A stretch of DNA of 5,470 nucleotides from Phycisphaerae bacterium. Lineage in GTDB: Bacteria; Planctomycetota; Phycisphaerae; Phycisphaerales; UBA1924. The stretch covers positions 1 to 5,470 of the forward strand of contig JAEUIX010000254.1 of NCBI GenBank assembly GCA_016794945.1, in the 5' to 3' direction. This document shows positions 1-4,903 of the stretch, piece by piece. The translations under genes and the position numbers were made by a program. The notes beneath the pieces were generated by a model. The model made no database searches and was not told the origin of the DNA. It saw only the letters and a list, made by a program, of their open reading frames with translations. Positions within the stretch are counted from its first letter, which is position 1. Each line of letters begins with the position of its first letter.

Positions 1-2
1 AT

Positions 3-185
3 CTCGGCGGCGTCTACCAGCTCGCCCGTCTGTTCGTCATCAGCGGGTGCCGCACGACCGGCCCCTACTGGGAATGGCGGTTCCACACCGCCTTCGGCCG
101 GGGCGAGCCCGCCGGCAGACTCGAGCGTTGGGGCGCCATGCTCCGTTACGGCCGGTGGATGCACCGAATGCGCCGTGCCGGCTGA
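3..185 (+). CDS. C-terminal end of a hypothetical protein (5' end outside the window)
   Basis: The third forward frame is open from the left edge to a TGA at 183-185 and gives the last 60 residues of a protein whose start lies outside the window. It looks protein-like, unlike the Ser/Ala/Pro-rich translation of frame 1 over the same bases: it is rich in Trp, Tyr and Phe, with a GPYWEWRFHTAFGRG stretch at about residues 20-34 and a basic, Met/Arg-rich tail. Third codon positions are mostly G or C, as in the neighbouring genes. No catalytic motif, signal peptide or membrane segment can be assigned, and I do not recognise the family with certainty. The next gene starts 88 bases downstream with its own ribosome binding site, so co-transcription is possible but not shown. 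Confidence 0.6.
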   Translation, partial: LGGVYQLARLFVISGCRTTGPYWEWRFHTAFGRGEPAGRLERWGAMLRYGRWMHRMRRAG

Positions 186-241
186 CGCCCCGCTGTTCAT
201 GAAACCCGCCGATCTCGCGCCGCTCCCCGCCCAGCCCGCGG

Positions 242-269
242 TACACTGCGCCGATCCAGCTCCGGAGGG
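242..269 (+). promoter_or_regulatory. Possible -10 element and Shine-Dalgarno of the membrane-protein gene
   Basis: TACACT at 242-247 resembles a sigma70 -10 box (4 of 6 matches). It would place the transcript start roughly 20 bases before the ATG at 274. No convincing -35 box lies 16-18 bases upstream. GGAGGG at 264-269, four bases before that ATG, is one of the few clear Shine-Dalgarno sequences in the window and decides the start codon. The Shine-Dalgarno call is firm; the -10 call is weak. Confidence 0.4.
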
Positions 270-273
270 TCCC

Positions 274-630
274 ATGTCCGACACCGCACCCGCACCCGCA
301 CCCGCCCCCGTCCCCGCGCCCGCCGACAAGGCCTGTTGCCAGAACGGTTCGTGCGCCGGCGGCTCCAGGAGCCTCTTCCTGCGCGTCTTCGCCCCGGGCC
401 TGGTCCTCGGACTGGTGATCGGCCTCTTCGGCGGCGCCTACCTCATGCCGCTGCTCGAGCCCTATCTGGACAGGGAAACCCCGCTGCCCACCGCCAAGAC
501 CTCGACCAAGGCGCCATCCGGGCCACGCGACCCGCAGCCGGCCCCGCGACAGCCCGACGCCCCACCGGAGCAGCCCGCGGCCCCCGAATCGCCCAAGGAA
601 GCCCCGAAGGACGCTCCCAAGCAGCCCTGA
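274..630 (+). CDS. Proline/alanine-rich single-pass membrane protein, hypothetical
   Basis: This encodes 118 residues. The frame is also open upstream to an ATG at 175, but the ATG at 274 follows a GGAGGG ribosome binding site and the residues before it look non-coding. Layout: an Ala-Pro repeat at residues 5-16, a cysteine cluster CCQNGSC at 21-27, a basic stretch with Arg32 and Arg37, one hydrophobic segment at about 38-58 (Gly/Leu/Val-rich), then a charged, Pro/Ala/Lys-rich tail to the end that should be disordered. The basic residues before the membrane segment suggest the N-terminus and cysteines stay in the cytoplasm and the proline-rich tail crosses the periplasm. The cysteine cluster could bind metal or form disulfides; this is speculation. 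It lies 17 bases before the uracil-DNA glycosylase gene and probably shares its transcript. I do not recognise a family. Confidence 0.7.
   Translation: MSDTAPAPAPAPVPAPADKACCQNGSCAGGSRSLFLRVFAPGLVLGLVIGLFGGAYLMPLLEPYLDRETPLPTAKTSTKAPSGPRDPQPAPRQPDAPPEQPAAPESPKEAPKDAPKQP
284..301 (+). repeat. Hexanucleotide tandem repeat (CCGCAC)x3
   Basis: Three exact copies of CCGCAC lie in tandem, decaying into similar C-rich units up to about 319. They encode the Ala-Pro repeat at the N-terminus of the membrane protein. A six-base unit can expand or contract without breaking the reading frame, so length variation between strains is plausible. Confidence 0.6.
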
Positions 631-647
631 CCCCACCGCCGATCAGC

Positions 648-1460
648 ATGGCCAGCCTCGCCGACATCGTCCGTCAGGATGCAATGACCAGCCGCCTGCT
701 GGGCGTTGATTTCGTGCCGCTGGCCCCGCGACGCCCGTCCGCCGACCGGGTGGACGCCGCCCCGCCGGCGCCCGCCGCGACCGACGCTCCATCGGTTTCC
801 GAGATCAAGCCCGCGCCCGCTGTCACGGAAGCCGAGCGCGCCCGGCGCGCCGCGCTGCTCGAAGAGGTGCGCCAGCGCTACCTCCGCGACGAACCACACA
901 GGCACTTCGTCACGGACCATCACACCATCGTGTTCGGCGAGGGCGACCCTGCGGCGCGCCTCATGTTCATCGGCGAGGCCCCGGGCGCCGAGGAAGACAA
1001 GGTCGGCCGACCGTTCGTCGGCCGGTCCGGTGAACTGCTCGAGAAGATGATCCGCGCCATGGGACTGCGGCGCGAACAGGTCTACATCTGCAACGTGCTC
1101 AAGACCCGCCCGCCGAACAACGCCACGCCCACCATCGACGAGGCCTCCCGCTGCGCGCCGTACCTCTTCGACCAGATCGCCGCCGTCCTGCCCGAGGTCA
1201 TCGTCACGCTCGGCCTCCCCGCCAGTCGCGTCGTCCTCGCCACCGACTCCACCATGTCCGCCATGCGTGGACGGTGGTTCACCTGGCGCCACCCCGACGC
1301 GCTGCGCTTCCCGGACCTCCTCATCCCTGTCATGCCCACGTTCCACCCCGCCTTCGTCCTGCGGCAGTACACCGAGGAGACGCGCGGCAAAGTGTGGTCC
1401 GACCTCCGCCAGGTGATGCAGCGACTCGGCTTGGAGGCGGCCCGCTCCGCCCAGTCCTGA
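648..1460 (+). CDS. Uracil-DNA glycosylase, family 4-like, lacking the usual Fe-S cysteines
   Basis: This encodes 270 residues of a cytoplasmic base-excision repair enzyme that removes uracil from DNA. Motifs are clear: GEAPGAEED at 109-117 (active-site loop), [12 protein letters not shown] at 120-131, [10 protein letters not shown] at 149-158, and HPAFVLR at 233-239 (the second catalytic motif, with His233). Residues 24-60 are a Pro/Ala-rich linker after a short conserved-looking N-terminus, which supports the ATG at 648 although it lacks a Shine-Dalgarno sequence. The frame is open further upstream (to an ATG at 336), but that part only shadows the preceding gene. Family 4 enzymes normally hold a [4Fe-4S] cluster with four cysteines: an N-terminal CxxC, one in a VxKC motif, and one about 16 residues later. 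Here the N-terminal pair is absent (region about 75-97), the third is Thr153, and only Cys169 matches; Cys148 is extra. The fold call is secure; the cluster loss is read directly from the sequence. Confidence 0.93.
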   Translation: MASLADIVRQDAMTSRLLGVDFVPLAPRRPSADRVDAAPPAPAATDAPSVSEIKPAPAVTEAERARRAALLEEVRQRYLRDEPHRHFVTDHHTIVFGEGDPAARLMFIGEAPGAEEDKVGRPFVGRSGELLEKMIRAMGLRREQVYICNVLKTRPPNNATPTIDEASRCAPYLFDQIAAVLPEVIVTLGLPASRVVLATDSTMSAMRGRWFTWRHPDALRFPDLLIPVMPTFHPAFVLRQYTEETRGKVWSDLRQVMQRLGLEAARSAQS

Positions 1461-1580
1461 CACCCGGCGAAGCCCATCAAAAAAAATCGCGGCGACCCGG
1501 AACCGTCCCCGGAACCGCTGTGTATAGACCGTTGTGGTGCGGGCAACCCCCGATCACCCCCAACGCAGACCCCCACGAGA

Positions 1581-1617
1581 CCCGGTGCCCGGCTTAGTGC
1601 TGGGCGCTGGGTTTTTT
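1581..1617 (+). terminator. Strong rho-independent terminator
   Basis: A 13-base arm at 1581-1593 pairs along its whole length with 1599-1611 (ten Watson-Crick and three G-U pairs) around the five-base loop TTAGT. Six T residues follow at 1612-1617. The T run is only on the + strand side, so it terminates rightward transcription. It probably ends the membrane protein/glycosylase transcript, about 120 bases after the glycosylase stop, or alternatively a small RNA starting in that gap. Confidence 0.9.
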
Positions 1618-1720
1618 CTTCGCCCCGCCACTCGTGCCGTCTAGGTGTTTTTGCTGATCCGTGCGACGCCGGACGTTGTCTGTAGCAAGTCGTTTCAATC
1701 GCAACCCGCCCCCGCGCCGG

Positions 1721-2206
1721 TCACTTGTTCTTGGACGGTTCCGGCGTCGGCTCGGTCGGCTTCAATTGCTGCACAGGCTTGGCCTTCTCGAACACCAGCG
1801 CCGTGCCCGCCGGCAACCGCGTTACCTTGGTCGCCAGCCACGCCGGGGTCTCGCCCCACCAGACGCTGAAGGCGATCTCTACAGCGTCGCCCACCGCGAT
1901 GCCCTCGAACGACACGCCCGCCTCCGGCGGGAACTCCATCTCCATCGCGCTCATCCCGATGACCTTGCCGTCCTTGTTCCGGAAGTCATCGATCGCCTCA
2001 TGCCGCACGTAGAAATTGCTGCGCGCATCGCCCCGCTTGGGAAGGCCCACCACCAGCCCCCGGACCTTGTACGAAGCGTCCGCCCGCCGCTCGGGCGCCT
2101 TGTACCACGGTGGTGCCACCGGGCGCTCGCACGCCCCCAGCACGCCGCCGATGCACAGCAGGCCGCCCAGAACGGCGGCCCGCAGGTTGCGCGTGGTCGT
2201 GTTCAT
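1721..2206 (-). CDS. CusF-like copper-binding lipoprotein
   Basis: This encodes 161 residues. The N-terminus has basic residues, a hydrophobic stretch at about 9-24 and a lipobox LGAC at 23-26, so Cys26 should be lipidated and the protein anchored on the periplasmic side of a membrane. Residues about 46-130 match the small beta-barrel of CusF-type copper-binding domains: YKVRGLVVGL at 46-55, then RHEAI at 68-72, then IGMSAMEMEF at 83-92, then VGDAVEIAF at 105-113. In CusF a His and two Met residues bind Cu(I) or Ag(I); here His69, Met88 and Met90 occupy similar places, with Met85 near the CusF tryptophan position. About ten extra residues sit between the His and the Met pair. The tail (about 143-161) is Pro/Lys/Glu-rich and probably disordered. 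The gene starts 50 bases after the stop of the small basic protein, so the two are probably one operon. No terminator was found downstream on this strand. Confidence 0.75.
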   Translation of the reverse strand: MNTTTRNLRAAVLGGLLCIGGVLGACERPVAPPWYKAPERRADASYKVRGLVVGLPKRGDARSNFYVRHEAIDDFRNKDGKVIGMSAMEMEFPPEAGVSFEGIAVGDAVEIAFSVWWGETPAWLATKVTRLPAGTALVFEKAKPVQQLKPTEPTPEPSKNK

Positions 2207-2256
2207 GTCCGCTGTACGGCCGAACAGGCCGCGAGGTTTGCCGACGAGCTCGGCGC

Positions 2257-2574
2257 TCAGGCCGCCTCGATCTTCAGATACTGCTGCACGGCCTTCATGT
2301 CCGGCACCAGCGCCACGTTGAACGGGATCACCGCCGACTGCCCCGGCAACGCCTGCACGATCTTGGCGCAGGTCTGCCGCTTGACCCAGTCGCGGTTGCC
2401 GCGGTTGTACACGACGGTCGTCTGCCGCCGCTTATTGTGGGCCTTGCGAAGCCCGCGGATCACACCGGCGTCCAGCCGCATGAGCCGCTCGATGGTCGAC
2501 ACCCGACCGCTGGCGCGCGGGGTCTTCACGACGGTGATGCGGATGTTCTGGCCGGGCTTGAACGTGTCGAACAT
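2257..2574 (-). CDS. Small, strongly basic protein of unknown function
   Basis: This encodes 105 residues from the ATG whose complement is at 2572-2574. The frame continues upstream to 2646, but that extension has an unnatural Arg/Ala composition and covers the proposed promoter, so the shorter form is preferred. A weak GAGAAG lies about four bases before the start. About 20 Lys/Arg face about 6 Asp/Glu, a large positive charge. An N-terminal beta-like segment PGQNIRITVVKTPR (7-20) is followed by a helical Arg-rich part (about 26-50), then VVYNRGNRDWVKR (54-66) and a C-terminal PDMKAVQQYLKIE (91-103). There is no signal peptide or membrane segment, so it should be cytoplasmic. The charge suggests nucleic-acid or ribosome binding; that is inference only. 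It heads a probable operon with the CusF-like lipoprotein and diverges from the MEMO-family gene. Confidence 0.75.
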   Translation of the reverse strand: MFDTFKPGQNIRITVVKTPRASGRVSTIERLMRLDAGVIRGLRKAHNKRRQTTVVYNRGNRDWVKRQTCAKIVQALPGQSAVIPFNVALVPDMKAVQQYLKIEAA

Positions 2575-2617
2575 GGGGCTTCTCGCGACTTCCGGTGCCG
2601 CTCGGCGCCGGGCCGAA

Positions 2618-2646
2618 ACGATAGGCAACACCACGCCCCGCGTCAC
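2618..2646 (-). promoter_or_regulatory. Candidate sigma70 promoter for the leftward operon
   Basis: On the minus strand GTGACG (complement of 2641-2646, 4 of 6 matches to TTGACA) and TATCGT (complement of 2618-2623, 4 of 6 matches to TATAAT) are separated by exactly 17 bases. The transcript would start near 2611, giving a leader of about 38 bases before the ATG at 2574. A GC-rich hairpin (2592-2611) would sit at the very 5' end of that mRNA. Confidence 0.45.
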
Positions 2647-2665
2647 CCGCCCGCCCCTGCATCCC

Positions 2666-2671
2666 TACAGT
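2666..2671 (+). promoter_or_regulatory. Possible -10 element for the MEMO-family gene, near-leaderless
   Basis: TACAGT matches TATAAT at 4 of 6 positions and ends eight bases before the ATG at 2680. Transcription would therefore begin at or just before the start codon. There is no Shine-Dalgarno sequence in front of this ATG, which fits a leaderless or near-leaderless mRNA. No good -35 box is visible at the right distance. Confidence 0.3.
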
Positions 2672-2679
2672 CCCCGCCC

Positions 2680-4080
2680 ATGAGCCAGAACCCCCAACAC
2701 GACCCTTCCGGCGCTCAGCCGCCCCAGCAGCCCGCGGCCAAGTTCGACCCAGCTGCACCCCACCAGAACAAGCCGCGCCTCCGGGCCATCCGCGGGTTCA
2801 TGGCCATGGCTCAGGCACCCGACGGCAAGCAGGCGCCCATCATGGGCCTTTCCGACGCCCGCCAGATCTCCGAGAAGGTCGTCATGACCGTCCCCGCCGT
2901 GCAGATGATCCTGCCGCTCATGGACGGCTCGAACGACCTCGACCAGATCATCCAGAAGGTCGGCCGCGGCCTCAACCGCCAGTTCCTCGAGCCGCTCGTC
3001 GCTCAACTCGACGACGCCGGCCTGATCGAAGGCCCCACCTTCGAGGCCATGCTCGCCAGGATGCGGCAGGAATTCGACTCATCGACCCATCTGCCCCCGG
3101 GCAGCACCGCGGCCTTCGCGGACGTGCTGGTCAAGCAGGCCGCCGACGCCGGCGAGATCGCTCCCGACGCCCCCGAGGCCCAGCGCGACGAGCTCGGAGC
3201 CAGGAAGCTCCGCGCCCAGCTCGACGCGTGGATGGACGAGGCGCTCCGCGGCGAGGACGACCCCGCCTTCGATCGCTTGCCCAAGGCCATCGTGGCGCCC
3301 CACCTCGACTACGGCCGCGGCTGGGAGAACTACGCCCTGGTCTACGGACGCATGCGCGTCGCCGACCGGCCCGACCGCGTCGTGATCCTCGGAACCAACC
3401 ACTTCGGCGTCTCCACCGGCGTGTGCCTGTGCGACAAGGGCTACCGAACGCCCCTGGGCGCCTGCGACACCGACCCGCAGCTCATCGGCGCACTCCGCTC
3501 GGCCCTCGGCGATGCGCTGCTCGAGAACCGCTACGACCACGAGCGCGAGCACTCCGTCGAGCTGCACATCCCCTGGATCCAACAGGTCTTCGGCAAGGGC
3601 GACGACGGCGCCTTCCCACGTGTCGTCGGCGTGCTCGTGCACGACCCGTGCGTGAAGAACGGCGAGAGCTACGACGGCAGGGGCGTCGCCCTCCGGCCCT
3701 TTGTCGATGCGCTCCGCCAGGCCATCGCCACCCTGCCCGGGCGCACGCTCATCGTCGCCTCGGCCGACCTCAGCCACGTCGGACCGTCGTTCGGCGACAA
3801 GGAGCCCCTTCCCGAGGATTCCGAGGAGGGGGTCGCACGCCGCAACAAGGTGTTCGAGCACGACCGCGAAATGCTCCAGCACCTCGTCGATCGCAAGCCC
3901 GCCGAACTCGTGTCGGCCATGGCCTGGCAGAAGAACCCCACCCGCTGGTGCTCCATCGGCAACCTCGTCGCCGCCTCCATGGCCGTCGATCCCGCCGAGG
4001 TTCGATTGCTCAACTACGCCGCCGCCGCGGACCCTCAGGGCCTCACCATGGTCAGTTCCGCCTCGCTGGCGATGTGGTGA
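2680..4080 (+). CDS. amrB: AmmeMemoRadiSam system protein B (MEMO family) with an extra N-terminal domain
   Basis: This encodes 466 residues. The MEMO domain runs from about 200 to the end: PKAIVAPHLDYG (201-212), RVVILGTNHFG (233-243), EHSVELHIPWI (290-300), VASADLSHVG (359-368) and TRWCSIGNLV (421-430), finishing with LLNYAAAADPQG (443-454). His208, His241 and Cys424 align with the His/His/Cys metal site of human MEMO1 (His49, His81, Cys244), and His366 with the SSDFCHWG histidine. MEMO1 binds copper or iron; the bacterial family is related to class III extradiol dioxygenases, and its reaction is unsettled. Plain family members are under 300 residues, so about 200 residues are added. Residues 1-32 are a Pro/Gln-rich disordered lead. 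Residues about 65-117, including LMDGSNDLDQIIQKVG and LVAQLDDAGLIEG, resemble the small PqqD-like winged-helix domain. Residues 120-200 look helical. The frame is open upstream to 2110, but that part is antisense to the leftward genes. The AMMECR1 and radical SAM partners are not in this window. Confidence 0.9.
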   Translation: MSQNPQHDPSGAQPPQQPAAKFDPAAPHQNKPRLRAIRGFMAMAQAPDGKQAPIMGLSDARQISEKVVMTVPAVQMILPLMDGSNDLDQIIQKVGRGLNRQFLEPLVAQLDDAGLIEGPTFEAMLARMRQEFDSSTHLPPGSTAAFADVLVKQAADAGEIAPDAPEAQRDELGARKLRAQLDAWMDEALRGEDDPAFDRLPKAIVAPHLDYGRGWENYALVYGRMRVADRPDRVVILGTNHFGVSTGVCLCDKGYRTPLGACDTDPQLIGALRSALGDALLENRYDHEREHSVELHIPWIQQVFGKGDDGAFPRVVGVLVHDPCVKNGESYDGRGVALRPFVDALRQAIATLPGRTLIVASADLSHVGPSFGDKEPLPEDSEEGVARRNKVFEHDREMLQHLVDRKPAELVSAMAWQKNPTRWCSIGNLVAASMAVDPAEVRLLNYAAAADPQGLTMVSSASLAMW

Positions 4081-4097
4081 GCCCCGGCCCGCACCAC

Positions 4098-4127
4098 GCC
4101 GAGCCGGCGCTCGTGCCGGGACTCGGC
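4098..4127 (+). other. GC-rich stem-loop after the MEMO-family gene
   Basis: GCCGAG (4098-4103) pairs with CTCGGC (4122-4127), and CCGGC (4104-4108) pairs with GCCGG (4115-4119), with a two-base bulge at 4120-4121 and a six-base loop. It begins 17 bases after the stop codon. No T run follows, so it is not a classical terminator. It could protect the 3' end of the mRNA or partly attenuate transcription into the next gene. Confidence 0.45.
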
Positions 4128-4146
4128 GCGCCACTGTCACCATTCC

Positions 4147-4512
4147 ATGCCCGGGCGCTCCGACATCCTGCCCGCCTCGTACTGGCACTGGGCCCTGCTC
4201 GTCGCGGGTGTGGCGACGCTGTTGGCCGGCGTCTGGTTGCTCGCACGCACCCGACGCCCCGACGCCGCGCCGGACCCCGGGGACGAAGGGCACTCCAGTC
4301 CGGGCGGCCAAGCCGCCCACCCGACGACGGCCACCGAGTTGGCCACAGCTCTGGTGGTGATCATCCTCGGATACCACCTGGCGGCCTGGGGTCTGCCCCG
4401 CCCGGTCGTTCCGTTTCAGATCGACCGTTCGTGGTGGTGGGCCGTGGTGCTGGGGGCCGGTGCGCTCGCCGCACTGAGCCGAGCCATCGATCGCTGGGAA
4501 TCGCGCCGATGA
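4147..4512 (+). CDS. Small membrane protein with about three membrane segments, hypothetical
   Basis: This encodes 121 residues from the first ATG after the in-frame stop of the preceding gene; no other start is available and no Shine-Dalgarno sequence is visible. Three hydrophobic stretches are likely membrane segments: residues about 15-33 (WALLVAGVATLLAGVWLLA), about 66-83 (ending HLAAWGLP) and about 96-112 (starting WWWAVVLGAG). A hydrophilic loop rich in Pro, Gly, Asp and His (about 35-64) joins the first two. Arg/Lys charges after segment one (RTRR at 34-37) and at the C-terminus (ending WESRR) suggest these ends face the cytoplasm. I recognise no family and no catalytic motif. It lies 66 bases downstream of the MEMO-family gene on the same strand and could be co-transcribed, though a stem-loop lies between. 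The regular hydrophobic pattern argues that it is a real gene. Confidence 0.65.
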   Translation: MPGRSDILPASYWHWALLVAGVATLLAGVWLLARTRRPDAAPDPGDEGHSSPGGQAAHPTTATELATALVVIILGYHLAAWGLPRPVVPFQIDRSWWWAVVLGAGALAALSRAIDRWESRR

Positions 4513-4611
4513 CCGCATCACCCTGGCGCTCGCGCTCCGGCACCCTGCCCGATCAAAATCCAAATCGCCTTCGCTTCCTTTCCGCCACGATTGCGCAAAC
4601 ATCCGTGCGGG

Positions 4612-4640
4612 TTGACGCCGGGGTCAAACTCTGCTGCAAT
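4612..4640 (+). promoter_or_regulatory. Candidate sigma70 promoter for pilM
   Basis: TTGACG (4612-4617, 5 of 6 matches) and TGCAAT (4635-4640, 4 of 6 matches) are separated by 17 bases, the best promoter match in the window. The transcript would begin near 4647, leaving a leader of about 255 bases before the pilM ATG. The -35 box is half of an inverted repeat, TTGAC-N6-GTCAA (4612-4627), which could be an operator for a repressor. Confidence 0.55.
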
Positions 4641-4863
4641 GGGGCAACAATGGGCCCGCCCGGCGTGTCGCCGGGCCGGGTATCGGTGTCGGAACAGGCC
4701 CGGACCACCGGGCGTAAGGATCGGCAGTTGCGGGACTTGCGCGAAGTGCGGACTCGGTGCATCCATCCGGCGACCCCCGGTGAATGCGCCGCTGCGTCGC
4801 GGCCACAGGCGGCCGCCCGCCTGTGCGCTCGCCAACCACGCCGCGCCGGGTTCACACGCAAGG

Positions 4864-4899
4864 ACCTCCAAACCGGCCGCCGTGCGCGGCCAGGATGGT
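4864..4899 (+). promoter_or_regulatory. Possible ribosome-binding-site sequestering structure of pilM
   Basis: ACCTCC (4864-4869) can pair with GGATGGT (4893-4899) with a single bulged T, closing over the inner hairpin GGCCGC/GCGGCC (4875-4880 with 4886-4891). The right arm includes most of the AGGA ribosome binding site (4892-4895) and ends four bases before the ATG at 4904. Folding would hide the site, so translation could be controlled. This pairing is read by eye; no energy was computed. Confidence 0.35.
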
Positions 4900-4903
4900 G
4901 ACC

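Larger units (their letters stand above)
4513..4903 (+). other. Long non-coding region and structured leader upstream of pilM
   Basis: This 391-base gap has no convincing gene. The frame from an ATG at 4509, overlapping the previous stop, runs to 4901, but its product is Arg-rich, low in aliphatic residues and unlike its neighbours. The gap holds a palindrome TTGCGCAA (4591-4598), a promoter (4612-4640), and several perfect hairpins: 4658-4676 (8 bp, loop TGT), 4698-4713 (6 bp, loop ACCA), 4804-4825 (9 bp, loop CCGC) and 4875-4891 (6 bp, loop of five). None is followed by a T run, so none is a classical terminator. Hairpins are easy to find at this G+C content, so each alone is weak; their perfect pairing and number are the point. 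I recognise no known riboswitch class. Confidence 0.5.

Noticed and set aside
40..636. Glycine/arginine-rich open frame on the minus strand at the left end
   Set aside because: It is the antisense of the C-rich Ala/Pro-coding region and crosses two forward genes.
462..1463. Long open frame of 333 codons on the minus strand opposite the glycosylase gene
   Set aside because: It is antisense to a gene with clear catalytic motifs. Its product is Gly/Arg/Ala/His-rich with no recognisable domain, as expected when a high-GC gene is read on the other strand.
2110..2679. N-terminal extension of the MEMO-family protein in the same frame
   Set aside because: It is antisense to the leftward genes and Arg/Pro-rich. 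The protein-like sequence begins at the ATG at 2680.
1661..2683. Forward open frame of 340 codons opposite the leftward operon
   Set aside because: It lies opposite a lipoprotein with a clear lipobox and a small basic protein. Its own product is Arg-rich and without domains.
3079..4602. Long open frame of 507 codons on the minus strand opposite the MEMO-family gene
   Set aside because: It is antisense to a gene with conserved metal-site motifs. Composition is skewed to Gly, Arg, Val and Ala, with no domain, and it runs through the gene boundaries of the + strand.
3228..4901. Forward open frame of 557 codons in another frame of the MEMO-family gene
   Set aside because: The product is extremely Arg/Pro-rich, the usual shifted-frame shadow in high-GC coding DNA, and it overlaps two better genes.
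4509..4901. Possible small gene starting at an ATGA overlap with the preceding stop codon
   Set aside because: The overlap is attractive, but the product is Arg-rich and low in aliphatic residues, shows no motif, and covers the promoter and hairpins upstream of pilM.
4641..4903. Known cyclic-di-GMP riboswitch upstream of pilus gene pilM
   Set aside because: The conserved core sequences of the two known classes were looked for by eye and not found; only generic hairpins are present.
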